This document shows, piece by piece, positions 1 through 10,931 of a DNA stretch of 64,000 bases; position 1 is the stretch's first letter, and the number at the start of each line of letters is the position of its first letter. This stretch comes from Streptomyces specialis. Its GTDB lineage: Bacteria > Actinomycetota > Actinomycetes > Streptomycetales > Streptomycetaceae. The notes under the pieces were generated by a model, which worked only from the letters and a program-made list of their open reading frames with translations, was not told the DNA's origin and made no database searches. The DNA lies in the NCBI RefSeq assembly GCF_001493375.1, contig NZ_LN929894.1:362513-426512 (forward strand). The letters are read 5' to 3'. The translations under genes and the position numbers were made by a program.

Positions 1-2976
1 ACCCGGTCGTTCGCCTACGGCTGGGACGGCTGCGCCGCCAGAGACGCCGAGTTCGACGTCACGTCCGCCGTCCAGCAGGCCGCCGACGGCCGCTGGTCGA
101 CGCTGACCTTCGGCATGCGGGCCACCAGCGAGGACGATCCGCTGACCTGGAAGCGCTTCTCCGACAACGCCCACCTGCGCGTGGAGTACAACCGTCCGCC
201 CGGCCAGATCAGGACCTCGCAGCTCAGCATGGAGTACGGCGGCACGTGCAAGCCGCCTTCCAGCCCGGCGATGGTCGCCACCCGCGGCAAGCTCTACGCC
301 GTCAACGTCACCGACCCGGACGGCGATCGGGTGAGCGTGGAGTTCGCCGCGCGCTGGGACACCGGCGACGGCCAGGGCAACATCATCCGCTGGTCCACGA
401 CGACCACCGCCAAGGCGTCCGGGTCCACCTTCTCGGCGACGCTGCCCTCGACCATCCCGCAGAACCGCCGCATCGAGTGGGCGGCCCGCGCGTACGACGG
501 CGCGCAGTACGGGGCGTGGTCCTCCACCGGCGCACCCGAGCGCTGCGCCTTCGTCTACGACACCACCAAGCCCAGGGCCCCGGCGGTGACATCGCCGCAG
601 TACCCGGAGCCCGACACGGCCGACCCCGACGACCCCTGGTACGACGGCGTCGGCAAGTACGGCAGCTTCACGTTCGACGCGGCGGAGACAGACGTCGTCC
701 GTTACGAGTACCGCGTCATGGCACCGACCGGTACGACGACGCCCACCACGTCCGTGACCACCAGCGGCGGCGGCGCCAGGACCGTGCAGGTCCTGCCGGA
801 GACCGCGGGCGTCAACCGCATCGTCGTCCGGTCCTTCGACGGCGCAGGCAACGGCTCGGAGGAGCGCACCTACCTGTTCGCGGTGCGCGCCGGGGAGCCC
901 GAGCGGATGGTGTGGGACCTCGACGAGGAGAGCGGGGCGACGGCGGTGACCGGCCAGGGCGAGCCATGGGACGCCGCCCTGTCCGGGGACGTGACGGCCG
1001 GTGCGGCCGGGGTGCGGGGCGAGGCGCTGGAGTTCGCCGGGCAGAACGGCTACGCCTCGACGGTGACGCCCGTCCTGGACACGTCCAAGAGCTTCTCCGT
1101 CTCGCTGTGGGCCCGCCTCCCGGAGACCGGGCTGACGCGTGAGGGGACCGCCGTCGCCGCGAGCGGGATGAACACCTGGGCGTTCCGCGTCACCGCCCAC
1201 CCCACGGACGGCTGGGTGTTCTACCGTTCCAGCGGGGATACTGCTCCGACCACCACCGGCTGGTTCGCGAGGCAGGACACGCCACCCGTGCTGGGCCAAT
1301 GGACTCATGTGGTCGCGGTCTTCAACAACGTCACGCAGCAACTGCTCCTCTACGTCGACGGCCAGCTCGCCGACTCCTCGCCGGTCAGTGGCGGTCCCTG
1401 GGAGGCGCGAGGCGCCACGACGCTGGGCGCGACGCTGGGCAGCACGAATCCGGGCGCCTTCTTCAACGGCCGACTGGACGAGGTGCAGTTCTACGACTAC
1501 GGCCTCAGCGCCGCGCAGGTCACCCAGCTCCACGCCCACCAGCCCATCACGCAGACCAGCCGCCCGGCCAAGACGATCTGGTCCCTGGACGAGCCCGCCG
1601 ACGCGGTATCCGTCGTGGGCCACAGCCAGCCGACCGAGGCCCAGGTGCACGGTGCCGCGCAGACGGGCGAGGCGGGGTTGCGGGGCCGCGCGGTCTCGTT
1701 CGACGGCTCGACCGGCCACGCGGCGACCACCCAGCCGGTGCTCGACACCTACCAGTCCTTCACCGTTTCGCTGTGGGCGAGGCTGCCGGCCGACAAGGAG
1801 AACCGCGTCATGGTGGCGGCGGACCAACTGGGCCTCCAGCAGCACGGCTTCGCGCTCTACCACCGGGCGGACGGCCTGGGGTGGTCGTTCCTGCGCTCCA
1901 CCGCCGACACCGCGGACGCCTCCCACGTGCGCGTCAACCAGAATCCTTGTTCCGCCACCACACCCAACTGTCCGGCGGCGGGCCTGGGGACCTGGACCCA
2001 TGTGGTGGGCACCTACGACATGGACGCCCAGACCATGCGGCTCTACGTCAACGGCGAGCTGGAGGGCACGGCCTCGTTCACCCAGCGCTGGAACGCGACC
2101 GGACCCGTGCTGCTCGGGTCGGCGCGGAACAGCGCCGGCCTGTACAACCAGATGGAGGGCACGCTGGACGACGTCCGGTTCTTCGACCGGACCGTCACCG
2201 CCACCGAGGTGCGGCAGCTCTTCGAACAGCGCCCCGTTCTCACCGCCCGCTGGCAGTTCGAGGCGACGAACCCGGGCGGGGACGGCGGAGTCGTGACCCC
2301 GGACGCCTCGGCCTCCGCCAACCCGCTGCGGCTCGGCGGCAACCCCGTGGTCGGCCCCGGCTGGGTCGACAGCGGCGCCCTGACGCTGGACGGCGTGGAC
2401 GACCACGCCGCCACGACCCGCGTGCCCGTGGACACGACGGCCAGCTTCACCGTCGCGGCATGGGCTCAGGCGGCGGCGGCCCCGGACGGCGCGGTGACGC
2501 TGGTCAGCGCGGCGGGCACGACACAGAGCGCGTTCTCCGCCCGCTTCGTGCCCGATCCGGAGTTCCCCGGCTGGGGCTCGTGGCAACTCGCCCTGCCCAA
2601 CGGCGATTCGGCGACGGCGACCGTCACCCGGGTCCATCACAGCCAGGCGCCCGATGTCCGGGACTGGAATCATGTCGCGCTCGTCTACGACGGGTTCCGG
2701 CGCGAGGCCCGGCTCTACGTCAACGGACGGCTGGCCGGCAGCACCTGCGCCGACGAGGGCGACGCCGCCTGCGAGCCCGGGTCCCTGGCCGAGAACGTCC
2801 TGACGTTCCGCGCCGGGAACTCCCTGCAAGTGGGGCGCGCCCGCACCGGCGGAGCCTGGGGCGAGTACTGGCCCGGCGCCATCGACGACCTCTGGACGTT
2901 CCAGGGCACCCTGTCGCCCTCGCAGATCGCGAACCTGGCGGCGGGCATCCCCGACGCCCCGACCGAAGTGCCCTGA
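1..2976 (+). CDS. LamG-domain secreted/surface protein, 5' truncated by window edge
   Basis: The frame is open from base 1, so the start and any signal peptide lie outside the window; about 991 codons are visible. The first ~300 codons are a beta-rich region with a typical DNRN-associated 'LRVEYN' stretch and Ig-like segments. Three concanavalin A-like LamG jelly-roll repeats follow at roughly nt 900-1540, 1570-2250 and 2260-2960. Each has the pattern 'tWdLdE...G.slsFDG..gyA.T..pvldT..SFtVSlWarl' and a 'LYVNG' strand. LamG folds bind carbohydrate or protein on the cell surface. The gene ends 67 bp before the RHS toxin on the same strand; Streptomyces often pair a LamG protein with an RHS protein, so it may act in display or delivery of that toxin. 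No catalytic motif was seen. Confidence 0.85.
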   Translation, partial: TRSFAYGWDGCAARDAEFDVTSAVQQAADGRWSTLTFGMRATSEDDPLTWKRFSDNAHLRVEYNRPPGQIRTSQLSMEYGGTCKPPSSPAMVATRGKLYAVNVTDPDGDRVSVEFAARWDTGDGQGNIIRWSTTTTAKASGSTFSATLPSTIPQNRRIEWAARAYDGAQYGAWSSTGAPERCAFVYDTTKPRAPAVTSPQYPEPDTADPDDPWYDGVGKYGSFTFDAAETDVVRYEYRVMAPTGTTTPTTSVTTSGGGARTVQVLPETAGVNRIVVRSFDGAGNGSEERTYLFAVRAGEPERMVWDLDEESGATAVTGQGEPWDAALSGDVTAGAAGVRGEALEFAGQNGYASTVTPVLDTSKSFSVSLWARLPETGLTREGTAVAASGMNTWAFRVTAHPTDGWVFYRSSGDTAPTTTGWFARQDTPPVLGQWTHVVAVFNNVTQQLLLYVDGQLADSSPVSGGPWEARGATTLGATLGSTNPGAFFNGRLDEVQFYDYGLSAAQVTQLHAHQPITQTSRPAKTIWSLDEPADAVSVVGHSQPTEAQVHGAAQTGEAGLRGRAVSFDGSTGHAATTQPVLDTYQSFTVSLWARLPADKENRVMVAADQLGLQQHGFALYHRADGLGWSFLRSTADTADASHVRVNQNPCSATTPNCPAAGLGTWTHVVGTYDMDAQTMRLYVNGELEGTASFTQRWNATGPVLLGSARNSAGLYNQMEGTLDDVRFFDRTVTATEVRQLFEQRPVLTARWQFEATNPGGDGGVVTPDASASANPLRLGGNPVVGPGWVDSGALTLDGVDDHAATTRVPVDTTASFTVAAWAQAAAAPDGAVTLVSAAGTTQSAFSARFVPDPEFPGWGSWQLALPNGDSATATVTRVHHSQAPDVRDWNHVALVYDGFRREARLYVNGRLAGSTCADEGDAACEPGSLAENVLTFRAGNSLQVGRARTGGAWGEYWPGAIDDLWTFQGTLSPSQIANLAAGIPDAPTEVP

Positions 2977-3043
2977 CAGACGTCCCGTACCGCCGGTCCG
3001 CCACGAGGCCCGGCCGACGTTCTCGACAAAGGATGAGTGACGG

Positions 3044-6000
3044 ATGAACGGCACGGTCCGCCCGCACCGGGCGAGCGGGGTGACGCGGCGGCGACTGGCG
3101 TGGTTGCTCTCGCTGATGATGGTGGCCTCGCTGCTGCAGGCCCTGACGCTGCCGTCCGCGATCGCGGCGGACAGCGACGACTTCGGCAGCCACCTCTCGG
3201 ACGAGGAGCCGGTCGGCGGCCGGGACGGCATCCCCGTGGAGCCGCGCCCGGAGGAGGAGACGCCACGCATCCCTCAGGAGGAGCCGCGCGGCGCCTGGCC
3301 GGAGCCCGGGACGGGCGCCGTGCGGCTGACCGGGGAGCCGGCCACCGCCCAGTCCGCGCGCTCCGGCGAACTGCCCGTGCGGCTGGCCGCCGACGAACCG
3401 GCGGACACCACGGCCGAGGTGCGGGTCCTGGACCAGGACGCCAGCGCGGCGGCGGGCGTCGAGGGCGTGCTGCTGACCGTGCAGCGGCGGGACGGCTCGC
3501 GCGGGCGGCCCGAGGGCGTGGACGTCGAGCTGGCGTACGGCGACTTCGCCGGCGCGTACGGCGGCGGCTACGGGTCGCGCCTGACGTTCTACGAGTTGCC
3601 CTCCTGCGTGCTGCGGACGCCGGACGAGCCGGAGTGCCGGGAGGCCACTCCGGTGACGTCCCGCAACGACACCGAGCGGGAGACCCTGACGGCCAGTGAC
3701 CTCCGGCTGGCGGGGGGAAGGCCCGGTGGTGCTGGCGGCCGTGGCCGACGAGCAGGGCGTCGAGAGCGACTACACCGCCACCGAACTGGCGCCCTCCTCG
3801 ACCTGGGACGTCGGCCTGAACACGGGTGACTTCCAGTGGTCGTACGAGATGCCGGTGCCGACCGTGCCCGGCGGGCTGATGCCGACCGTGGGGCTGTCGT
3901 ACTCCTCGGGAGCCATCGACGGCCAGACCGGTGGGACCAACAATCAGGCGTCCTGGGTGGGCGACGGCTTCGACCTGTGGCCCGGCTACATCGAGCGGAC
4001 GTACCAGTCGTGCGCCGAGGAGGGCGTGGAGAACGCCGACGGCAACGAGGTCGGGGACCTGTGCTGGGAGTACGACAACGCGTTCATCTCCTTCAACGGC
4101 CACGCCGGTGAGCTGGTCCCGGCCGGCGGCGACACCTGGAAGTTCCAGCAGGACGACGGCACCCGCATCCGGCACCTGACCGCGAGCGCGCGGGCCAACG
4201 GCGACAACGACAACGAGTACTGGGAGCTGACCACCCCGGACGGGACCCGCTACTACTTCGGCTACCACCGGCTGCCGGGCTGGGCCTCCGGCAAGGAGAC
4301 CACCGACTCGACGTGGACCGTGCCGGTCTACGGCAACGACGCGGGGGAGCCCTGCCACGCCTCCACCGTGGCCGCCTCCTCCTGCACCCAGGCGTGGCGC
4401 TGGAACCTCGACTACGTGGTGGACGTGCGGGGCAACGCCATCGCGTACTACTACGACACCGAGACCAACACCTACGGCCAGTTCCTCGACAAGACCGACA
4501 ACGCCTCCTACATCCGGGGCGGCTCCCTCGACCGGATCGAGTACGGCCTGCGCTCCGACACCGTCTACACCACCCCGGCCCTGGCCAAGGTGGACTTCAC
4601 CGGCAGCACCCGCTGCCTGCCGCAGACCGGTGTGGACTGCTCGGCGTCCGCCATCGACGCCAACGAGCTGTACTGGTACGACACTCCGTGGGACCTCGAC
4701 TGCGCCGCCACCGAGGACTGCGACACCGGGCGGTACTCGCCCACGTTCTGGACCCGGTACCGGCTGACCGGCGTCAGCGCCCAGGTGCTGCGTTCCGGCT
4801 CCTACGCGCCGGTCGACTCGTGGGCGCTGACCCACCGCTGGGGCGCGGCGGACGTCGACTACCAGCTCCTGCTGGACAGCGTTCAGCGGACCGGCCAGGG
4901 CACGACGTCCCCGATCACGCTGCCCAAGGTCTCGTTCACCTACGACCAGCGGCCCAACCGGCTGGACGCGGTCGGGGACGGCTACGCGCCGTTCGTCAAG
5001 GAGCGGCTGGCCACGGTGACGGACGAGTTCGGCGGGCAGATCGACGTCGAGTACTCCGGGGAGGCGTGCGACGCGGGGAACCTGCCGACGCCCGAGACCA
5101 ACACCACCCGGTGCTTCCCGCAGTACATCGGTGGCGGCGGGGACATCGCGCCCGACCTGGAGTGGTTCAACAAGTACGTGGTGACGTCCGTGACCGCGAC
5201 CGACCGTACCGGCGGCTCACCCGATCAGGTGCGGCGGTACCAGTATCTCGGGGGCGCCGCCTGGCACTTCGACGACGACAACGGGCTGGTCCCCGACGAC
5301 GAGAAGACATGGTCGCAGTGGCGCGGCTACGGCCAGGTGCGGGTGCAGACCGGCGGCCAGGGCACGGACGGCATGATCAGCCAGGAGGACACGTTCTTCC
5401 TGCGCGGCATGGACGGCGACCGGCTCAACGAGTCCGGCGGCACCAAGGACGTGTCCGTCGCTCTGCCCACGGGCGAGGGCGACCCCATCACCGACCACCC
5501 CGCGACGCAGGGTTTCGCCTACCGGACGGTGACCTATGACGGCGTCGGCGGTCCCGTGCTGGAGAAATCGGTGACCAGGCCGTGGCACCACGAGACGGCG
5601 CGCAGCGTCCGCGACTGGGGCACGATCACCTCCGACTTCACCGGCGAGGCCCGGACCACCGCGTGGACCTCGCTGGACGGCGGCGCGGGCGCCCAGTGGC
5701 GCACGACCCGCGTCGACCACACCTACGACACCGTCGCCGGGCGCCTGACGGAGACCAACGAGCTGGCGGACACCGCCACCACGGCGGACGACCGGTGCGT
5801 CCGCACCACGTACGCCACGAACACCGGCGCCAACCTGCTGACGCTGCCCAGCAGGACCGAGACCGTCGCCGTGGCCTGCGGCGCCACACCGGACCGGGAC
5901 ACCGACGTCATCACGGACGAGCGGTTCGCCTACGACGGCGGCACGTACGGCCAGGCACCCACCGCGGGGAACGTCACCGCGACCGCCGTGCTGAAGAACC

Positions 6001-9000
6001 ACGACGGCACCACCGCCACCTACCTGGAGAGCGGCGCGACCTACGACACGTACGGCCGGATGCTGACCAGCACCGATCTGACCGCGAACGTGACGGTCAC
6101 CGGGGGCACGCTCACCCGGACCGCGCGCACGGACGGCCGCACGACGACCACCGCCTACAGCCCGACGACGGGCTTCGCGACGCAGGTGACCGAGACGTCG
6201 CCCCGCGCCAATCCGTCCGTGGCGACCTCCACCCAGGTCACGGTCACCAAGCTGGACGCGCTGCGCGGCCTGCCGACCGACATCACGGACACCAACAATC
6301 TGCGCACGGTCACCCAGTACGACGCGCTGGGCCGCGCCACCAAGGTCTGGCTTCCCAACCGCCAGACGACGCAGGTCCCCAACTACCAGTTCACCTACCG
6401 GATCAACGACGGCGAGCCGGTCTCCGTGGGCACCCGGGTGCTCGACGCCGACGGCACCCAGATCATCTCCTACGGCCTCCTCGACGGCTTCCTGCGGGAA
6501 CGCCAGACGCAGCAGCCCGGACCGGGCGGCACCCGCCTGCTGACGGACGTCCTGTACGACGAACGCGGCCTGGTCGCCAGGACCAACGCCACCTACTACA
6601 CCTCCGGCGCGCCGAGCGAGACGATCTTCGTGCCCGTCGAGGTCGACAAGGTGGAGACCCAGACCCGGCACACCTATGACGCGCTGGGCCGGGAGACCGA
6701 AGCCCGCGTCATGGCGGGCAGCACGGACGGCGGCGACACGCTGGCCACCACCACGACCAGCTACCGGGGCGACCGCACCACCGTCATCCCGCCCGAGGGC
6801 GCCACCGCCACCACCACGCTGCTCGATGCCCGGGGCCAGGTCACGGAGCTGCGCCAGCACCACAGCCGGTCGGCGACCGCCCCGTACGACACCACCCGCT
6901 ACCGCTACACCCCGGCCGGACAGCTCGCCGAGGTCACCGACCCGGCCGGGAACACGTGGACGTACACCTACGACCAGCTCGGCCGGAACACCGCGACCAC
7001 CGACCCCGACGCCGGAAGCAGCGTCAGCACCTACGACGACCGGGGGCTGCTGACCAGCCGCACCGACGCCCGTGACGTCACGCTGGCCTACGTCTACGAC
7101 GGTCTCGGCCGCCAGACCCACCTGCGGGAAGGCACCGCGACCGGCCCGCTGCGCGCCGAGTGGGTGTGGGACACCGTCTCCGGCGCGGAGGGCGAACTCG
7201 CCAAGTCCATCCGCCACGAGGGCGGCGCGGCGTACACGCAGGAAGTCACCGACTACGACTCCCTCTACCGGCCGGCGCGCACCCAGACGGTGATCCCCTC
7301 GGCGGAGGGGGCCCTCGCCGGCACCTACACCACCCAGACCCAGTGGGACCTGTCCGGGACCGTCCGCAGCGTCGCCTACAACGCGGCGGGCGGCCAGGCC
7401 GGTTACGGCTACTCGTACCTGTACGAGGCCGACACGCTGCGGCCCACCGTCATCGACGGTCTGGGCGATCCCGGTCTTCTCGTCAACGTGGGGTACAGCC
7501 CGACCGGCAAGCCTCTCCAGTACGTCATGTCCGACCGCGGCGGCGGCGATGTGACGGTGGCCAACACCTACGAGTGGGGCACCCAGCGCCTGGCCACCAC
7601 GCAGATGCGGCGGGAGAACCAGCCCGGCTGGGACCGGGGCGAGACGTACACGTACGACCAGGCGGGCAACGTCCGTTCCATCGCGGACGTGTCCCGGACC
7701 GGCACCGATGTGCAGTGCTTCCGGTACGACTACCTGCGCCGCATGACGGAGGCGTGGGCGCAGGGCACCGAGGGCTGTGCGAGCACGCCGTCCGCCGCCG
7801 CCATGGGCGGGCCGGCTCCGTACTGGCACTCGTACACCTATGACGCGGTGGGCAACCGGCTGACCGAGAACCTGCACGAGCAGGACACCGAGCGGGCCTA
7901 CGACTACCCCGACCCGGGGACCGCGCAGCCGCACACCCTGACCTCCGTCACCGAGGACGCCCCGGGCGTCCAGTCGCTGGAGGAGTACACCTACGACGCC
8001 GGCGGGAACACGCGCACCCGCCAGATCGGCGGCGACACCCAGACGCTGAGCTGGGACCCGGAAGGGCACCTGGCGTCGGTGGAGGAGGCCGGCGGTTCCA
8101 CGACCGAGTACCTCTACGACGCCAACGGCCAGCGGCTGATCGGCCGGACCTCGACCGAGACGACCGTCTACCTCGGGCACACCGAACTCACCCTGGCCAC
8201 CGGTTCCTCCACCGTCCAGGCGACGCGTTACATCGACCTGGGCGGCGGCCACACGGCCGTCCGGAAGAACGACGGCTCCGTCTCCTTCACCCTGGCCGAC
8301 CACCACGGCACCGGCCAGATCAGCGTCGACGCGGCCACCTCGGCCGTCAGCCAGCGACGCACTCTGCCGTTCGGCGACGTCCGCGGCGACGCGCCGACAG
8401 CCTGGCCCGGCACCCGCGGCTTCGTCGGCGGCACGACGGACACCGCCACGGGGCTCACGCACCTCGGCGCGCGCGAATACGACCCGGCGCTCGGGCGGTT
8501 CGTCTCGCTGGACCCGGTGATGGACCTGGCCGACCCACAGCAGATCCACGGCTACACGTACGCCGCCAACAACCCGGTCACCTTCTCGGACCCCAGCGGC
8601 CTGCTGTACATCCCGAGGCTCCCGGCCGGCTACGGCAAGGGCTCCGGAGGCGGTTCGAAGAACAGCGGAAAGCAGACCGTGAGCGGCTCGCGCGGCGGAT
8701 CGAGCAGCTACAGCAAGGGCTCACTCATGCCGGCGACCTCGTCCGTCGCCCCCGCCGTCGCCAGCTCGGGAGGCGGGGGCCGCGTCCAGGGAATCGACTG
8801 GGAGATCGACATTCCCGGAGTGCCGGACGACGACCCGTGGGGGGTCACGGACTTCATCGAGGAAGGCGTCGGGCGGGGCCTGGCCTTCGTGGAACAGGGA
8901 TCGGAATTCGCGGTCGAGCTGCTGATTCCGGATATCCCGGGTGCGATCGATTGTGTGACCGGCGAGAATGTCCACTGGGGCTGCATCTCGACGCTGCTTG

Positions 9001-9908
9001 ATTTCACGCCGCTCAAGATCAAGAAACTGCAAAAGCTTTACGACAAAACCAGTGATGTGCTGCGCAGGGGCGACGACGCGGCAGCGGATGCCCGCCGTGC
9101 CGACCCACCCAGTTGCCGGAACAGCTTCGTCCCCGGCACCGAGGTGCTGATGGCGGACGGGACGTACAAGCCGATCGAGGACGTCGAGATCGGCGACGAG
9201 ATCCTGGCGACCGACCCGGAGACCGGGGAAACGGAAGCGAGAACGGTCACCGCCGAGCTGATGGACGAGGGCACCAAGCACTTGGTCACCCTCACGGTCA
9301 CCACCGACGATGGCGAAACGGAAACCCTCACCTCGACGGCCGCCCACCCCTTCTGGACACCGGGCTCGCAGACCTGGACCCTGGCGACGGACCTCGCCCC
9401 CGGCACGTGGCTGCTGGACGACACCGGCACCCGAGTACGCATCACCGCGGTCAGCCACCGCTCCACCACGACAGCGGTGCACAACCTGACGGTGGAGGGC
9501 CTGCACACGTACTATGCGCTCGCAGGCGGGACTCCGATCCTGGTTCACAACTGCAATGGGCGGGATCCGAGTACGGGAGGTCTTCGCGACGCGGACTATG
9601 ATCGGATTGAGAGTGCTCATGGTTCAAACGTCGCCGAAGGTGTGGACTATCAGGTACAGCGTATGCACGATGGTTCGAGTACAGCAGCAGATCACGTGAT
9701 CCCTGGTATTGGCCACGATGCGGATGCCCTGGGCGATTACTTCGCTTCATGGCGTGGTCAAATGACGCACGTGGATACTCGAACCGGTTCGCGTGTCGCG
9801 TATGACCAGACGAGAGGAGTCCTGATAGTCGAGAATTCCTATATGATTCACGGCTATAGGTACAATTACGACACCTTCGCGAATAGTGGGAGATATAGGA
9901 CGCCGTGA
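3044..9908 (+). CDS. RHS/YD-repeat polymorphic toxin with Hint domain; frame broken near codon 223
   Basis: This is a secreted giant toxin of about 2287 residues if the frame break is repaired. The ATG at 3044 opens a signal peptide (RRR, hydrophobic stretch, cleavage near 'AIAAD'). The signal frame runs on from 3044 but leaves register at a G6 tract (3712-3717); the rest continues in the next frame to 9908. Removing one G joins '...DLRLAG' to 'EGPVVLAAV' cleanly. The body has an SpvB/TcB-like start ('PVPTVPGGLMPTVGLSYSS'), dozens of YD repeats, and the RHS core ending 'LGRFVSLDPVMDL...DPSGL' near residue 1850. A linker, a Hint protease (about 2024-2169, ending HN/C) and a ~118-residue variable toxin tip follow. 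The product probably forms a shell around the tip and releases it by Hint autoproteolysis. The tip has much lower GC than the body, a sign of cassette exchange. Confidence 0.85.
3712..3717 (+). other. G6 homopolymer at the frame break of the RHS toxin gene
   Basis: The sequence reads gctggcGGGGGGaaggcc. With five Gs the upstream frame reads L-A-G-E-G-P-V-V-L and joins the 2-kb-codon downstream frame without loss. With six Gs the signal-peptide frame runs into a short unrelated tail ending at 3829. This may be a base-call error, a real inactivating slip, or a slippery or phase-variable tract. Confidence 0.8.
9114..9551 (+). other. Hint (intein-like) autoprocessing domain of the RHS toxin
   Basis: About 146 residues. 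It begins at a Cys just before 'NSFVPGTEVLMADGT' and continues 'IEDVEIGDEILATDPETG'. It carries the block-B-like 'TAAHPFW' (Thr and His of Hint proteases) and ends 'TYYALAGGTPILVHN' just before Cys. In polymorphic toxins this fold cleaves at the C-terminal junction to free the toxin tip. The features are seen directly; the releasing role is the known role of the family. Confidence 0.9.
9552..9905 (+). other. Low-GC C-terminal toxin domain, possible BECR-fold nuclease
   Basis: About 118 residues after the Hint HN/C junction. The coding is strikingly poor in GC for this genome: 31 of 60 bases in 9601-9660 and 25 of 60 in 9841-9900 are G or C. The tail has the order 'YFASWRGQ', 'HVDTRTGSRVAYDQTRGV', 'IHGYRYN'. 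That resembles the BECR-type RNase toxin layout (helix, then 'r.dG..v.yd...f.v', then 'i.tyf/y'). The BECR assignment is inference from pattern only. No HNH or deaminase motif was recognised. Confidence 0.55.
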
Positions 9909-10273
9909 GAACAACCCTGCGTGTCAGGCTAGAAGGGCATCTCTACTTGCTGGGCCTCGGAGAGCCACAGCGCGACTTGATTCGAGAGGTGCTGTTGTTC
10001 TTGAGGGATCGCGGTGATGGGGATACTGCCTCCGTGGTGCGTGCCGGGGTCGATCAAGCGAGTTTGGGGCGGATAGAGGAAAAGCTGGCTGGCGGCGATG
10101 TTGGGCTTTCGATCGGGGAGGTGCATGTCCTTTTCTCTGCGCTAACTGCCGCCGCCGTAGTGATTCCATCCGAGCAGGAATTCTTCACCAGGATTGGCTT
10201 CTTCAAAGACCAGGCAGTGTCACTAGCAAACGCGCTCGTACGAGACATCGCATCTGCAGTCGATTCGCGGTAA
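9905..10273 (+). CDS. Probable cognate immunity protein of the RHS toxin
   Basis: 122 residues. The GTG start at 9905 overlaps the toxin stop by 4 bp (GTGA), so the two are translationally coupled, as expected for a toxin/immunity pair. The product is mostly alpha-helical ('PQRDLIREVLLFLRDRGDG', 'ASLGRIEEKLAGG', 'FFKDQAVSLANALVRDIASAV') with no signal peptide, so it should be cytosolic. It shares the low GC of the toxin tip, which suggests the two moved together. I recognise no named immunity family. The role is inferred from position, size and coupling. Confidence 0.7.
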   Translation: MRTTLRVRLEGHLYLLGLGEPQRDLIREVLLFLRDRGDGDTASVVRAGVDQASLGRIEEKLAGGDVGLSIGEVHVLFSALTAAAVVIPSEQEFFTRIGFFKDQAVSLANALVRDIASAVDSR

Positions 10274-10281
10274 GCGGGACT

Positions 10282-10785
10282 GTGCGTAGTGCGAGCGTCG
10301 ACCGGGTGTTATCCCTGCTGATCATCGCATCCGTGCTGTGGGTGGTGGGTGGTGGCTCGCTGACTCAGATGAGCAGGTCAAGCAGCAAGTTGCTGGATGG
10401 GACTCTTCTTTCGTTCCCACGGCCTACGAAGTTGCGGGTGAGGCGTGACGGCGAGTTGACCAGGACGGGTGGCGAGGCGGAGGTGGAAAGTGTGGGGTGG
10501 GATGTTTACCTCGAAGACCAGAACCACAAGCGTGGCGACATCGAGAGAGGGGCGGGTCGGTGGATCGCTGATGTCCTGCCGCTGGTGAGCTCCAGTTGCC
10601 CCCTGTCGGGGGTCACTGAACATGGGGACACCATGTTCAACGTCCTGCAAGTCAGACGGATCATCGAAGACCTTTCCGGCGTTCTCCTCTCTCATCCAGG
10701 CCGCGCCGAGCAGGTGGCGGGGCTGACGGAGGTACTGGAACGAGCGGTTCGCCTGCGGGGGTACGTCTGGATCTCGGGGGACTGA
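10282..10785 (+). CDS. Small protein of unknown function downstream of the immunity gene
   Basis: 167 residues from the GTG at 10282, 8 bp after the immunity gene. An in-frame ATG at 10369 would remove a hydrophobic N-terminus ('VLSLLIIASVLWVVGGG') and leave 138 residues. The C-terminal half, with 'GDTMFNVLQVRRIIEDL' and 'AEQVAGLTEVLERAVRL', looks like a compact helical domain often seen as small stand-alone proteins in Streptomyces toxin loci. It may be a second or orphan immunity gene. The start is uncertain. Confidence 0.5.
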   Translation: MRSASVDRVLSLLIIASVLWVVGGGSLTQMSRSSSKLLDGTLLSFPRPTKLRVRRDGELTRTGGEAEVESVGWDVYLEDQNHKRGDIERGAGRWIADVLPLVSSSCPLSGVTEHGDTMFNVLQVRRIIEDLSGVLLSHPGRAEQVAGLTEVLERAVRLRGYVWISGD

Positions 10786-10931
10786 TCCTGCGAGTCGGGG
10801 GCCCGTGATGCGGACGGCCGGGGCCTGTCGGCCGACCGCCGAGACGCCGAGGTTGCTTCGCGGGCCGGTCCGGGCGTATCGATCCGGATGTATCGACGCG
10901 CATCGACGTCTACGACGGGAGCAGTGTCCCG

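Noticed and set aside
2715..4835. 706-codon minus-strand open frame across the LamG/RHS junction
   Set aside because: Low-complexity Arg/Pro/Ala/Val translation, opposite to two recognised coding frames.
5217..8549. 1110-codon open frame on the minus strand through the RHS gene
   Set aside because: Val/Gly/Arg/Ala-rich translation with no domain; it is the high-GC antisense shadow of the RHS coding frame.
8641..8800. Gly/Ser-rich segment of the RHS protein as a repeat element
   Set aside because: It is an ordinary flexible linker between the RHS core and the helical pre-Hint region.
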